A stretch of 64,000 nt of DNA from Rhodobiaceae bacterium (GCA_009885825.1 VFJY01000030.1:1-64000); one strand, 5' to 3'; positions 37,455 to 46,116 are shown, numbered from the stretch's first letter. The notes: generated by a model from the letters alone, not told the origin. Numbers and translations are program-made.

Positions 37455-38747
37455 CTAGTTAACCAGCAAATAACGGTAGCGTTTGATGAAATCTTCCAGA
37501 ACTTCAAGCAAACGCTGCATATCGGGTTGTTCCACCACAAGCGATAACGCCATAAACCCGCGTTCCGCAATGTAAATGCCGTGATCCAGAAGATGGAGAT
37601 AGATGAGCCGCTTCAATCTTGTATCAGCCTTGGCCACATCATCCGGCCCGCCAATAGCACCGGAAATTGGGTGCAGCGTTATCATGGAACCGACACCCGT
37701 GGCCTGCATCGAACACTGATATCGCATGAACAGATCATTCATCGCTTGGCGCAGCTCTTCGCCCCGCATGTTAAGTACCACACAGGCTTCTGGCGTATAG
37801 ATCTCCGTTAGCCCTGCAAGCCCCGCCGTCATCGTCAGCGTATTGTTGTTGAACGTGCCTGCATGGGGAAGCGCATTGGGGCGCGAGGGGTCGAACTGCT
37901 CCATGATGGCACGGGCACCGCCGAACGCGCCAAAGCTCATGCCGCCTCCAATATACTTGCCCAGTGTCTTGAGATCGGGTTGAATACCGTATTGCGCTGA
38001 AAGCCCATTGGGATGCAGCCTGGACGACATTACCTCATCGAATATCAGCACAATCCCGCGAGCCTGGGTTTCCGCCCGAAGCATGGCCAGAAATTCCGGC
38101 GTTGCAGGAAGACACCCGCCGCCACCCAGCATGGGCTCCAGAATAACGGCGGCGAGTTCATCCGCATGCTGGGCGATCAGCGCGCGCGTCGCCGCAACAT
38201 CATTGAAGCGGGCCATCACGCATTCAAATGGCGCATTGACCGGAGAAGCGCCGTGGCTGAAGTAAAGCGTTCCGCCATGATAGCCTCCCACCATGGGCAT
38301 GATTTTCTTGCGGCAGGTGAAGCACCTGGCCGCCGCCAGCGCCATCATGTTGGCTTCCGTGCCAGAATTGGTAAAGCGCACCAGATCAAGGTGAAAGCGC
38401 TTGGTCACCGCCTCTGCGAAGATGACCTCGCGGGAATGATGGGCGCCCATGTTGAGGCCCTGCTCCATCGCCTCCGCCACGGCCTGTTTGATGCGGGGAT
38501 TGGAATGCCCATAAATTCCCGCCGAATATTCGCCCAGCAGATCAAGATAGGAATGGCCATCCACATCCCAAATGGTGGAGCCCTCCGCCCGCTCGGCGCG
38601 AATGGGAAATGGCGCCGAGAACAAGACTGTGCGCGTGTTGCCGCCTGGCATCACAGCTTTCGCGCGCTCATGCAGCGCCTGCGTCTTGGGGCGTTTGGCC
38701 ACAAAGTCGGCAATCGCCTCTTCCAGCGCCAGATCGATACTCACCAT
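37455..38747 (-). CDS. Class III aminotransferase, glutamate-1-semialdehyde aminomutase-like
   Basis: A 430-aa PLP enzyme. It begins like HemL-related proteins (LHERAKAVMPGGNTRTVLF), with VRFTNSGTEANMMALAAAR, the cofactor Asp in LIFDEVMSS and the PLP lysine in LKTLGKYIGGGMSFGAFGG. Similarity to HemL is general; differences in the active-site region and its setting beside another transaminase favour a catabolic aminotransferase or racemase over haem synthesis. ATG 38747 has GGAGAG at good spacing. Confidence 0.88.
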   Translation of the reverse strand: MVSIDLALEEAIADFVAKRPKTQALHERAKAVMPGGNTRTVLFSAPFPIRAERAEGSTIWDVDGHSYLDLLGEYSAGIYGHSNPRIKQAVAEAMEQGLNMGAHHSREVIFAEAVTKRFHLDLVRFTNSGTEANMMALAAARCFTCRKKIMPMVGGYHGGTLYFSHGASPVNAPFECVMARFNDVAATRALIAQHADELAAVILEPMLGGGGCLPATPEFLAMLRAETQARGIVLIFDEVMSSRLHPNGLSAQYGIQPDLKTLGKYIGGGMSFGAFGGARAIMEQFDPSRPNALPHAGTFNNNTLTMTAGLAGLTEIYTPEACVVLNMRGEELRQAMNDLFMRYQCSMQATGVGSMITLHPISGAIGGPDDVAKADTRLKRLIYLHLLDHGIYIAERGFMALSLVVEQPDMQRLLEVLEDFIKRYRYLLVN

Positions 38748-38837
38748 GAAATGCTCTCCGGCAAATGCGGCTTGGTCAAACAGAGGATCGCTGAGAGTCT
38801 TCAGGAAAGCAACAACCGCGTCAATTCGGAAGTCGAT

Positions 38838-39284
38838 TTAATTGGAAAAAGCCTTCCAGTCCGCGCACCGCAATATCATGGCGGCAAGGTTCGGGATATT
38901 GACGAGAGTAAGCGCCGTCTCCACAGTGCAGCGGAGCACTGAACGCTCATGCATCTCATCCCATGCAGCCAACTGCCGTTCAACCTTGAACGCATAGACA
39001 TCAACCGAACACATGGCAGCACCGCCGTGGCGAACCCTGCTGAATTCGAAAGTTCCCAGGCAATGCCGCTCGGCCTGACCGACAAGCCCGGCTTCTTCCA
39101 ATGCCTCCTGAGCGGCAACCTCATGGGGGGCCAAACCCGTAATGGGATTGCCCTTGGGGATGATCCAGCGGCCGCCGCCCCTGGACGTCACCAGGCAAAC
39201 ATCAACATCACCCGCCGAATTCACGAAAAACGGCAGTGCCCCGATCTGATGCTGGTGGTTGCCTGAAATGCCCATGGTGTCCAA
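38838..39284 (-). CDS. NUDIX hydrolase (DIPP-like)
   Basis: A 148-aa NUDIX protein. WIIPKGNPITGLAPHEVAAQ followed by EALEEAGLVG matches the box of diphosphoinositol-polyphosphate-phosphohydrolase-like members, but the usual Arg of the REUXEE core is Gln here. The three metal-binding Glu residues are kept, so activity is probable. The substrate is unknown (dinucleoside polyphosphates, inositol pyrophosphates or nucleotides). It lies 90 bp upstream of the aminotransferase gene on the same strand. Confidence 0.85.
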   Translation of the reverse strand: MDTMGISGNHQHQIGALPFFVNSAGDVDVCLVTSRGGGRWIIPKGNPITGLAPHEVAAQEALEEAGLVGQAERHCLGTFEFSRVRHGGAAMCSVDVYAFKVERQLAAWDEMHERSVLRCTVETALTLVNIPNLAAMILRCADWKAFSN

Positions 39285-39454
39285 TAGCTAGCTCAGCTTG
39301 ATTCGCTATTCAAAAACAAGAGTCTTCAAGAATAGTCCTAACAGTGTGGCATTAAGGATCCGTTAAGTCTTGGTCCAAGAGCGTACCAATCAGGCCATGT
39401 GTTGACTCTAACACCCGATTAATGCAGCTTATTTTTTTGGGAGCGGTGTGTTTC

Positions 39455-41008
39455 ATGAGTAAGAGGGGGTCTATCCCGACCGACTTCAGCGGGCGGGAAA
39501 TCGAGATCAAGTTCAAATCGGATTTAACCGCGCCGGATCTTGCGTCAAGATTGCAAGCCATTGATGGGGCTGCGGAAACCAAAACCCAGGACCTGCGAAC
39601 ACTTTATTTTGACACGCCCTCAAATGACTTGCGAAAAAACGGCATCGCGCTGCGCATCAGGAAGAAAGGCCGCTCCGCCCCCATACAGGGCATCAAATCG
39701 TTGAATGCCTCGGGATCGGACCCTTTTGCCCGCGAGGAGATTGAAGTTCGCTGCAAAGGCGACATGCCCGACCTGTCCCTGTTTGAAAAAGGCGCCGCGG
39801 CCAAACTCCTCAGCATTGTCGGAAATAGTCCGCTTGAATTGAAATTCGAGACGCAGCTGAAGCGTCAAACCAAACTTATGAGATGTGGACATTCGAAGGT
39901 CGAACTGGCTTTCGACGAGGGACATATTGTCAACGGCGAGACGCGCCTGCCCCTGAATGAAGTCGAACTCGAGCTGAAATCCGGCAACGTAACCGACCTG
40001 TGTGAACTGGCCATAAAACTCGCAAGTGAACTGCCCCTGCGGCTGGATTTTGTCAGCAAGGCTGAGAAGGGCTTCCAAGCCTTTTCAAATGGACAGGCGG
40101 TGCCTGTCAAGTCGACGCCCGTCAAGATCCGTTCAGATTCAACTTTGGCGGATGCAGTCACGGCCATCATTTCAAACACGCTGGCGCACTTCACCTCCAA
40201 CTGGGTTTCATTGCGGAAAACCGACCACCCGGAATCCATTCACCAGATGCGTGTCGCGCTCCGCCGCCTGCGCAGCGGCCTTTGGATGTTCGGAAAAGCC
40301 TTGCCCCGATCGCACTTCGCCGATTTGAGTGCTGCGGTCAAAAAAACCACCAAAATCTTAGGGCCGGCGCGCGAAATCGATGTGTATCGCGCATCGCTGG
40401 AGCAAGGCCCGCTGGCGGACGCCTATCCGCCACCCGTTCGCGATGCCCTGCGCGCGGCTTTGGAGGAATATCGGCAAGTTGCCTACGCCCAGGCGCGGTC
40501 GCTGATTGAAAGTGTCGATGCGACAGTATTTGTTCTTGGCGTCCAGCGCCTTCTCGCGGACGGCAATTGGCAAAAGGGGATCCCCGACGGCAAGCTGAAG
40601 ATGCCAATCCAAAAATTTGCCAGGCGTCTCCTCGGTAAACTTCGAGCCCGGGTCCTGAAACGTGGCAGGGGGCTTGCTGGACTTTCGGACGAAGACCGCC
40701 ACGAGCTGCGCATCGCCCTCAAGAATTTACGCTATGGGGCCGAATTTTTTGGAGAGCTCCTAGGCCATCGCAAGAAGAGGAAATCGCTGGCCGATACCCT
40801 TTCCGGACTGCAAGACATTCTTGGCGACATCAATGATGCCGCAAGTTTCAAAAGTTTTGTTGAGGTTAACGCGCTGGCGTTGCGTCCCGGCTTGGAAATG
40901 ACGCCAAGCCTTACCCTCGCCTGGTACGCCAGACAAACCAAAGCTGTCAAAAAAACACTGCAAAAGAAGTGGAAAAAATTCCAGCGAGCCGACAGGTTTT
41001 GGGAATAG
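39455..41008 (+). CDS. CYTH-CHAD domain triphosphatase
   Basis: A 517-aa two-domain protein. The CYTH domain (about 10-215) carries the ExExK metal/triphosphate motif EIEIKF and the tunnel residues of the triphosphate tunnel metalloenzymes. The CHAD domain (about 230-500) is helical and rich in conserved His/Arg, for example IHQMRVALRRLRSGL and DRHELRIALKNLRYGAEFF, and binds polyphosphate. E. coli YgiF with this architecture is an inorganic triphosphatase. ATG 39455 is chosen; a start 11 codons upstream would add an atypical hydrophobic leader. The 170-bp region upstream contains its promoter. Confidence 0.9.
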   Translation: MSKRGSIPTDFSGREIEIKFKSDLTAPDLASRLQAIDGAAETKTQDLRTLYFDTPSNDLRKNGIALRIRKKGRSAPIQGIKSLNASGSDPFAREEIEVRCKGDMPDLSLFEKGAAAKLLSIVGNSPLELKFETQLKRQTKLMRCGHSKVELAFDEGHIVNGETRLPLNEVELELKSGNVTDLCELAIKLASELPLRLDFVSKAEKGFQAFSNGQAVPVKSTPVKIRSDSTLADAVTAIISNTLAHFTSNWVSLRKTDHPESIHQMRVALRRLRSGLWMFGKALPRSHFADLSAAVKKTTKILGPAREIDVYRASLEQGPLADAYPPPVRDALRAALEEYRQVAYAQARSLIESVDATVFVLGVQRLLADGNWQKGIPDGKLKMPIQKFARRLLGKLRARVLKRGRGLAGLSDEDRHELRIALKNLRYGAEFFGELLGHRKKRKSLADTLSGLQDILGDINDAASFKSFVEVNALALRPGLEMTPSLTLAWYARQTKAVKKTLQKKWKKFQRADRFWE

Positions 41009-41010
41009 CT

Positions 41011-41757
41011 TTACCCGGTCCGCGCCTTGATCAATGCCGCTACACGCTCCTGCAATCCCCACAAATACGGGTCGTGAATTCCCGCTGCTTCAAGGGAAAG
41101 AACTGTCTGGCGCAGATATTCTGCACCGCTGCCCCAATGCCCGCAAGCAATTGACAGCGTCTGGGCGGTCTCCTCAACTGCCAACTCGCCAACATAGAGC
41201 GGACTGTCTGGATTGGCCGTAAACGCAATTGCCTTTGTGGCCACTCCTCCAGCATCGACATCAATCCATCGCGGCAGATTGCTCGGCGGTTTGTTCGTCA
41301 TCTCGCGTCGCCACAGTTTGGCAAGGTCCGCCCAGGCGCCGCCGGGCGCCACCTGCTGAACCAGTCCTTCACACTGATTTCCGCGATCAATTTGCATCAT
41401 CAACCCCGGCCGGTCAAACGTGCCGCGAAAGCGCACAACTTTCAGGCAAAACGATCGTTGCCAGCCCGTGGCAACGGCAGGAACTGTCGCCACAGGCTTA
41501 AACACCGGTTTCCAGATCAGCGATCCATAGCAGAACACATACAACGGCCCATCTGGCTTTCCCTCAAGAAAATCAGCCAGATACGCATCATAGTCAGCGT
41601 CCGAAAACACAATGGACCCCGCCGATGGTCCCGTGTCAGGCACCTCCCGGTGCACCTGTTTCACCAACTCCGCCGTCAAACGCAGTGTTTCGCCCATTGG
41701 CGCAGGCTCCACTATATCGATGCAATCGAAGCTAACAACTGGAAGCGACGTTGACAA
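41011..41757 (-). CDS. ChaC-like gamma-glutamylcyclotransferase
   Basis: A 248-aa enzyme of the ChaC/GGCT family, which releases 5-oxoproline from glutathione or gamma-glutamyl compounds. The substrate-binding loop is VFCYGSLIWKP (YGSLIW) and the catalytic Glu is in NQCEGLVQQVA. The C-terminus (EYLRQTVLSLEAAGIHDPYL) matches ChaC. The first 20 residues are not conserved-looking, so Met21 (41697) may be the true start. Its stop lies 2 bp from that of the convergent CYTH-CHAD gene. Confidence 0.88.
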   Translation of the reverse strand: MSTSLPVVSFDCIDIVEPAPMGETLRLTAELVKQVHREVPDTGPSAGSIVFSDADYDAYLADFLEGKPDGPLYVFCYGSLIWKPVFKPVATVPAVATGWQRSFCLKVVRFRGTFDRPGLMMQIDRGNQCEGLVQQVAPGGAWADLAKLWRREMTNKPPSNLPRWIDVDAGGVATKAIAFTANPDSPLYVGELAVEETAQTLSIACGHWGSGAEYLRQTVLSLEAAGIHDPYLWGLQERVAALIKARTG

Positions 41758-41845
41758 TGCCGCGAACTGGCTTACAGATACCAGAAATTAACCCTCAAAT
41801 TCCCGTTTCAGCCAATTGTCATGCGATATTTGGCAAAGTGCGATT

Positions 41846-42286
41846 ATGTCGATGTTTGACCTATTCAAAGCCGCGCCGCCAGAATCACGCAGGCGGACAT
41901 TTCTTGCCCTCTTTTTGGGGGCCGGCCTGTTGTTGCTTGCCCCCGCTGCCCTTGCAAAAGACGGCGACAGCGGCAACAGCGGGTCTGGCAGTGATAACAG
42001 CGGCGAGGGCAATAACGACGATGACGGCGACGATGATGATCACGATGAAGATGACGACGACAATGATGATGCGTTACAGCAGGTAAGCAACGGCAATGCC
42101 GCATCACTGTCCAGCATCATGGCGGAAGTCAGGAAGGCCGTGCCAGGCAAAGTGCTCAAGGTCAAGCTTCGCCGCCGGTTTGGCACTTTGACTTACGAAC
42201 TGGTCGTGCTGTCAGCAACCGGCACCTATTACGCAGTCGCTGTGAACGCGCGGACACGAGCAATTCTCAGCGTACGGGAAAAATAA
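41846..42286 (+). CDS. Exported PepSY-domain protein with Asp-rich linker
   Basis: A 146-aa protein. A signal peptide or anchor (about 17-37, ending PAALAK) is followed by a low-complexity Gly/Ser/Asn stretch, a strongly acidic Asp/Glu segment (about 58-75) and a PepSY-like domain (about 85-146, VLKVKLRRRFGTLTYELVV). PepSY domains are thought to modulate peptidases or sense envelope conditions. Its stop overlaps the response-regulator start (TAATG), so it is coupled to the two-component system and is a likely accessory or target. The acidic segment could bind cations; that is inference. Confidence 0.85.
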   Translation: MSMFDLFKAAPPESRRRTFLALFLGAGLLLLAPAALAKDGDSGNSGSGSDNSGEGNNDDDGDDDDHDEDDDDNDDALQQVSNGNAASLSSIMAEVRKAVPGKVLKVKLRRRFGTLTYELVVLSATGTYYAVAVNARTRAILSVREK

Positions 42287-42948
42287 TGCGTGTGCTTGTG
42301 GTTGAAGATGAGCCAGATGTGGCCAGTCATGTCAGCCGCATTCTCGAGGCATCCGGATTTCTGCCCGAAATAGCAAGCGATGGGGAAACCGCCTGGTTTC
42401 TTGGCGACACCGAGGATTTTGCCGCCGTGATCCTGGATTTGGGCCTGCCCACCCTCGATGGCATCAGTGTTCTTAAAAGATGGCGGCAAGCTGGCCGCAA
42501 AATGCCAGTCATTGCCCTCACAGCCCGTGGAAACTGGCGCGACAAGGTTGACGGGATCAACGCTGGAGCCGACGATTATGTTGGCAAGCCCTTCGAGGCT
42601 GAGGAGCTTTTGGCAAGATTGCGGGGTGTTCTCCGGCGCACAGGTGGCCATGCCGCACCGGAAATCAATGTCGGCCGCGTGCGCCTCAACACCCTGACAA
42701 TGCAGGTGAGCGTTGATGGCATTCCGATCAAGATTTCACCGCTCGAATACCGAGCCATGAGCTATCTGCTGCACCACCACGGTGAAGTCGTGCCTTTCCG
42801 CGAAATCTATGAGCATGTCTATGGCAACGGCGACCCGACCAGCAATACCCTCGAGGCCCTGATCGCCAGGCTTCGCAAGCGGCTTGGATACGAGTTCATC
42901 GAAACCCGGCGGGGCGCCGGCTACATCGTGTTGGCGGCCAAAGATTGA
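42286..42948 (+). CDS. OmpR-family response regulator
   Basis: A 220-aa regulator. The receiver domain (1-115) has the phospho-acceptor Asp51 in VILDLGLPTLDG, acidic residues VEDEPD at the N-terminus, and Lys in VGKPFEAEEL. A winged-helix DNA-binding domain follows (about 125-218), with GDPTSNTLEALIARLRKRLG as the recognition region and the terminal RRGAGYIV. It resembles the QseB/PhoP branch. It overlaps both neighbours and pairs with the downstream kinase. Confidence 0.95.
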   Translation: MRVLVVEDEPDVASHVSRILEASGFLPEIASDGETAWFLGDTEDFAAVILDLGLPTLDGISVLKRWRQAGRKMPVIALTARGNWRDKVDGINAGADDYVGKPFEAEELLARLRGVLRRTGGHAAPEINVGRVRLNTLTMQVSVDGIPIKISPLEYRAMSYLLHHHGEVVPFREIYEHVYGNGDPTSNTLEALIARLRKRLGYEFIETRRGAGYIVLAAKD

Positions 42949-44309
42949 AGCGCCCTTCGCTCCGGCTGCGTCTGGGTTTTGCCGCCACAATTTCCGTGGC
43001 TGTGGCACTCGCCTTTATCGGTTTTCTCATTGCCAATGTGTTTGACCGGCAAATTTCAAGCCGGCTGGAACACGACCTATCGCAGCAGCTTGACCAACTT
43101 GCGGCCCAGCTCGTCATCAACGATGACAATACGGCGGGAGTAGAGGAAAACCTCACGGACCCGCGCTACGAGCGCCCGCTGTCCGGCCTCTATTGGCAAA
43201 TAAGTGAGGCCGGGAAAGCCCCGTTGCGATCGCGTTCACTTTGGGACACGACACTTGATTTCACGAGTCAGACCAACACGGGCGCCCTTGGAGTTGCGAC
43301 AATACCCGGCCCCGGCGACGCGGAACTGCTGGCTTTGGTCCGCGACGTGACTTTGCATGACAAGCAAAACGTCAAACGCCATTTCCGCCTGGCTGTCGCC
43401 GAAGACGCCGCGGTTTCAGCCGCAAGCCGCAATGACCTCCTGCGAACACTTGGCATTGGCCTTGCCATCGCATGCCTCGGGCTCATTCTTGCAGCCATTG
43501 CCCAAATTGCCTATGGCCTCAGGCCCCTGGAGGCGGTTCGCCGCGAAATCGAGGTTGTCCGCCGCGGCACGGTCGGCCGCGTCGAAACATCCGGCATTCC
43601 GGCCGAAGTCGTTCCTCTGGCCGAAGAAATCAATGCCTTGCTCGACTTGCATCGCCGCAATCTCGATCACGCCCGCCGGCGCGCCGGAGATTTGGCTCAT
43701 GGTCTTAAAACGCCCCTGGCAGCCCTCTTCGCCCAGGCCGATTTGCTCGCCAGGCAAGGTGCGCCAGGCGCCGCCGAAGCAATTCGCCGCCATCTCCACG
43801 CTATGCACCGCTTTGTCGAGCGCGAACTCGCCCTCGCCCGCTCGCAAGGCGGCAAAATAGCAATCGGCAGCGGCGCGAAAGCTATTGCCGAAATCCTGTC
43901 AATTGTCGAAACCCTGAAAAAACTGCCTGCTGATCATCCCCTTGACTATTCCGTCAAGGGGCCAGGCGAACTTGTCCTCGCCATGAACGCCGAAGACTTC
44001 GCCGAAGTCGCAGGAAACCTCATCGACAATGCGCGGAAATGGGCGAAGGGCCACATCGCCATAAGCGTGACAATCGATGGCAAAACCGCAGTCATCACCG
44101 TGGACGACGATGGACCGGGCATCCCGGAGCAGAAGCAATCGGAAGCCTTGAGCCGGGGCGTCAGGCTGGACCAGAAAGTTGTTGGCAGCGGGCTGGGACT
44201 GTCAATTGTCGAGGCGCTGCTTGAAAATTACAACAGCTGTTTGAAGCTCGCCAAGTCACCGACCGGCGGCCTTTCCGCCAGCTTCAGCATCACGCTGCAA
44301 AAATCATAA
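42945..44309 (+). CDS. Sensor histidine kinase
   Basis: A 454-aa inner-membrane kinase. Transmembrane helices at about 12-33 and 168-190 flank a periplasmic sensor of about 130 residues. A HAMP-like linker leads to the H-box, with phospho-accepting His252 in GDLAHGLKTPLAAL. The ATPase domain has N-box NLIDNARKWA, G1 DDDGPGIPE and G2 GSGLGLSIVEAL. The TTG start overlaps the regulator stop (TTGA). Domain layout resembles PhoQ/QseC-type sensors paired with PepSY proteins. The signal is unknown. Confidence 0.94.
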   Translation: MKRPSLRLRLGFAATISVAVALAFIGFLIANVFDRQISSRLEHDLSQQLDQLAAQLVINDDNTAGVEENLTDPRYERPLSGLYWQISEAGKAPLRSRSLWDTTLDFTSQTNTGALGVATIPGPGDAELLALVRDVTLHDKQNVKRHFRLAVAEDAAVSAASRNDLLRTLGIGLAIACLGLILAAIAQIAYGLRPLEAVRREIEVVRRGTVGRVETSGIPAEVVPLAEEINALLDLHRRNLDHARRRAGDLAHGLKTPLAALFAQADLLARQGAPGAAEAIRRHLHAMHRFVERELALARSQGGKIAIGSGAKAIAEILSIVETLKKLPADHPLDYSVKGPGELVLAMNAEDFAEVAGNLIDNARKWAKGHIAISVTIDGKTAVITVDDDGPGIPEQKQSEALSRGVRLDQKVVGSGLGLSIVEALLENYNSCLKLAKSPTGGLSASFSITLQKS

Positions 44310-44323
44310 CCCACTTCCAAATT

Positions 44324-44351
44324 TGGTGCCGGCTGCCAGACTCGAACCGGC
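44324..44351 (-). other. tRNA 3'-end fragment (attachment-site-like)
   Basis: On the minus strand these 28 nt form a complete T-arm (GCCGG / TTCGAGT / CTGGC, one G-U pair), the 3' acceptor strand AGCCGGC, discriminator A and CCA. The bases that follow on the 5' side do not continue as a tRNA. The acceptor would pair with GCCGGCT, typical of alphaproteobacterial tRNA-Thr. A bare tRNA 3' end is what integrases of genomic islands leave as attL/attR. Confidence 0.75.
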
Positions 44352-44353
44352 AC

Positions 44354-44527
44354 AGCCTTTCGGAAAGAAACTACACTTGCAATGGCGCTGGCAATATCGT
44401 GACCGACACCAGTCCCGGCGAGGTCCTTGCCTTTGCCTATAAAGCCAGAAACCGGCACACATCGATCACCCGGAACTCCGTGGCCTATGCGAGCTACAGC
44501 TACAATGCCTCTGGGCGAATGGTGCCG
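44354..44527 (+). pseudogene. RHS/YD-repeat gene fragment
   Basis: The frame through 44369 encodes about 50 residues of clear YD/RHS-repeat character: NGAGNIVTDT, then FAYKARNRHTSITRNSVAYA and SYSYNASGRMV. No start, upstream repeats or toxin tip remain, and the frame runs on into unrelated sequence up to 44614. It is a relic of an RHS-type polymorphic-toxin or wall-associated gene, lying between the tRNA fragment and an IS end. Confidence 0.7.
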
Positions 44528-44583
44528 CGCGAAACACCCGTGCAAAAAATGCGGGCAGATCGAATGCAATTGAATATATGCAA

Positions 44584-44720
44584 TGGACTGCACCCCTTGA
44601 ATGAGACACGGTAATTTCGGCTACAGGTAACCTGAGGAGGAAGACCTGTGCTAAAGAGAAGTAGCAAATCGAAGGGTGGCCAGTATCCGACGGCGTTCAA
44701 GTTGAAGGCCATCAAGCAGG
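44584..44720 (+). mobile_element. Truncated IS3-type element, left end (copy A)
   Basis: Begins TGGACTGCACCC, continues through GTTTACC-free leader to a GGAGG ribosome site and a GTG start at 44648, then encodes the first 24 residues of an IS3-like OrfA (KRSSKSKGGQ, PTAFKLKAIK). Homology with copy B stops at 44720, where unrelated sequence begins, although the frame stays open to 44887. About 96% identical to copy B (6 differences in 137 bp) and in the same orientation. Confidence 0.8.
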
Positions 44721-44779
44721 CGAGCGCCTGCCTACAATTAAAGCAAAGAAGCACCTGCCGCCGCAATGCCAAAGTAATG

Positions 44780-45244
44780 CTAATGCGGACTGGCTTGCTG
44801 CGTCATTTGTTGCTGGTAGGCCTGCTCACGCTCCGGCCAGGTGCTCTTGATGTAGGCCAAAATTGCTTCAATCTCTTCGTCACTTAAGATTGCCCCGAAA
44901 GCTGGCATGTCGCTTTCATAGTTATCTCCTGCAAATGGCTTGAGGCCGAGTTTGGTTATACCGGTCAGTGCATCGTCGGTGTGATGCCATGTGTGGCCAG
45001 TTTTGTCGTGGGGAGGTGCGGGCATTCTTCCGTTGGGCAATGGCGTTTGCCAATTCGGCTGCCCCTCAAGATTCTTGCCATGGCAACTGGCGCAACGCAC
45101 GTTGTAGAGTGATTGGCCCTGGGCAATTTGTTTCAGCTTGCTTGCTTTTGAGTCAAACAGATTATGCGGCCCGGCTATCAATAGCAGGGTACCGGCCACA
45201 GCCGCAGCTGCCACTGCCACGGCTGTGTAAAAGGGCTTGTTCAC
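44780..45244 (-). CDS. Class I c-type cytochrome, membrane-anchored
   Basis: A 154-aa protein with an N-terminal hydrophobic anchor or signal (about 6-25), a CASCH haem c motif at 51-55 and the likely axial Met113 in ESDMPAFGAIL, so a mono-haem cytochrome facing the periplasm. The C-terminus DEEIEAILAYIKSTWP is typical. GTG 45244 overlaps the stop of the BNR gene (GTGA). Similar cytochromes occur in copper- and metal-resistance clusters, but its electron partner is unknown. Last gene of the cargo operon between the IS fragments. Confidence 0.88.
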   Translation of the reverse strand: MNKPFYTAVAVAAAAVAGTLLLIAGPHNLFDSKASKLKQIAQGQSLYNVRCASCHGKNLEGQPNWQTPLPNGRMPAPPHDKTGHTWHHTDDALTGITKLGLKPFAGDNYESDMPAFGAILSDEEIEAILAYIKSTWPEREQAYQQQMTQQASPH

Positions 45245-46116
45245 TGCGCTTTGCCGAACAGTGTCCAGGTAGCGCCACCGTCGATGCTTTCAAGCACGCC
45301 ATTTTCCTGCGTCGTCAGGGCGAGATGATTGAGATCGGCCGGATTGATGGCAAGGTGCAGGGGAATAGCGTCGCCAAAACCGTTTGATAGAACGGTCCAT
45401 TCATCGGGCCTGCTCTCGCTTGCCTTCATAAGGCCGCGTCCAAGGACGAAAGCAAAAAGAGAGCCATCCGGCCCAACCTTGACGGTGCTGACGGTCTCGC
45501 CCTCAAATTCCAGGGGCTGCCAGCTTGCGCCCGCATCGGCGCTGACGTGGAGCCCCTGCTTCGTGGCGGCATATATCTGATCTGCTTTAAGGCCTGACGC
45601 GGCAAGTGAGATCAGGCCTGTGGGGGGTGTTCCCGCGATTGACCAGTTCTGGCCCCCATCCCGGCTGATCTGCAATTCGCCAAAACTGCCGTAGATTGTT
45701 TTGGGGTCGGCGGGGCTCACATCCATCTGGTGGAAGTCAACCGGCCCGCCAACCCCAGGCGAAAGCTGCTTCCAGGAGGCTCCACCATCAATGGACTTGA
45801 GGAAGCCGGAATTGCCGCCGCCGGCGGGATGCCCGCTTGCATAGTAGCTCAGTGGATCAACTGGATCAGGAGAAAAACCCATATAGTCATGAACCGGGGA
45901 AACCAGTGTGGCTTCGCCGTCCTTTGCCAAGGCAAAAAGCCCATGATGTGACGCCAGCAATAGCGTTGCCGAACCTGACCGGGCAAAGGCAATGCCGTGA
46001 TAGTGGGTTTTGCCCGCAAGCTCATTGAGGGTTTCGGCATAGGCCGGCGCGATTGCCGCGAGCGAGATTACCGACCAGGCGAACGCCAGCCTTGAAAAGA
46101 TATTCATTGATTTCAA
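45241..46116 (-). CDS. Exported BNR/sialidase-like beta-propeller protein (F510_1955 type)
   Basis: A 291-aa protein with a signal peptide (ending AYAET, about residue 27) and BNR/Asp-box-like repeats: SIDGGASWKQL, SRDGGQNWSIAG, SADAGASWQPL and SIDGGATWTLF. These form a beta-propeller. The family is often annotated as glycosyl hydrolase, but sialidase catalytic residues are not evident and a binding or assembly role is as likely. It is coupled to the cytochrome gene by a 4-base overlap. It is the second-last gene of the cargo operon. Confidence 0.82.
   Translation of the reverse strand: MKSMNIFSRLAFAWSVISLAAIAPAYAETLNELAGKTHYHGIAFARSGSATLLLASHHGLFALAKDGEATLVSPVHDYMGFSPDPVDPLSYYASGHPAGGGNSGFLKSIDGGASWKQLSPGVGGPVDFHQMDVSPADPKTIYGSFGELQISRDGGQNWSIAGTPPTGLISLAASGLKADQIYAATKQGLHVSADAGASWQPLEFEGETVSTVKVGPDGSLFAFVLGRGLMKASESRPDEWTVLSNGFGDAIPLHLAINPADLNHLALTTQENGVLESIDGGATWTLFGKAQ

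Noticed and set aside
44648..44887. A 79-codon gene starting in IS copy A
   Set aside because: It begins as OrfA but after 24 codons runs into unrelated sequence and the 3' end of the cytochrome gene; it is a fusion by truncation.
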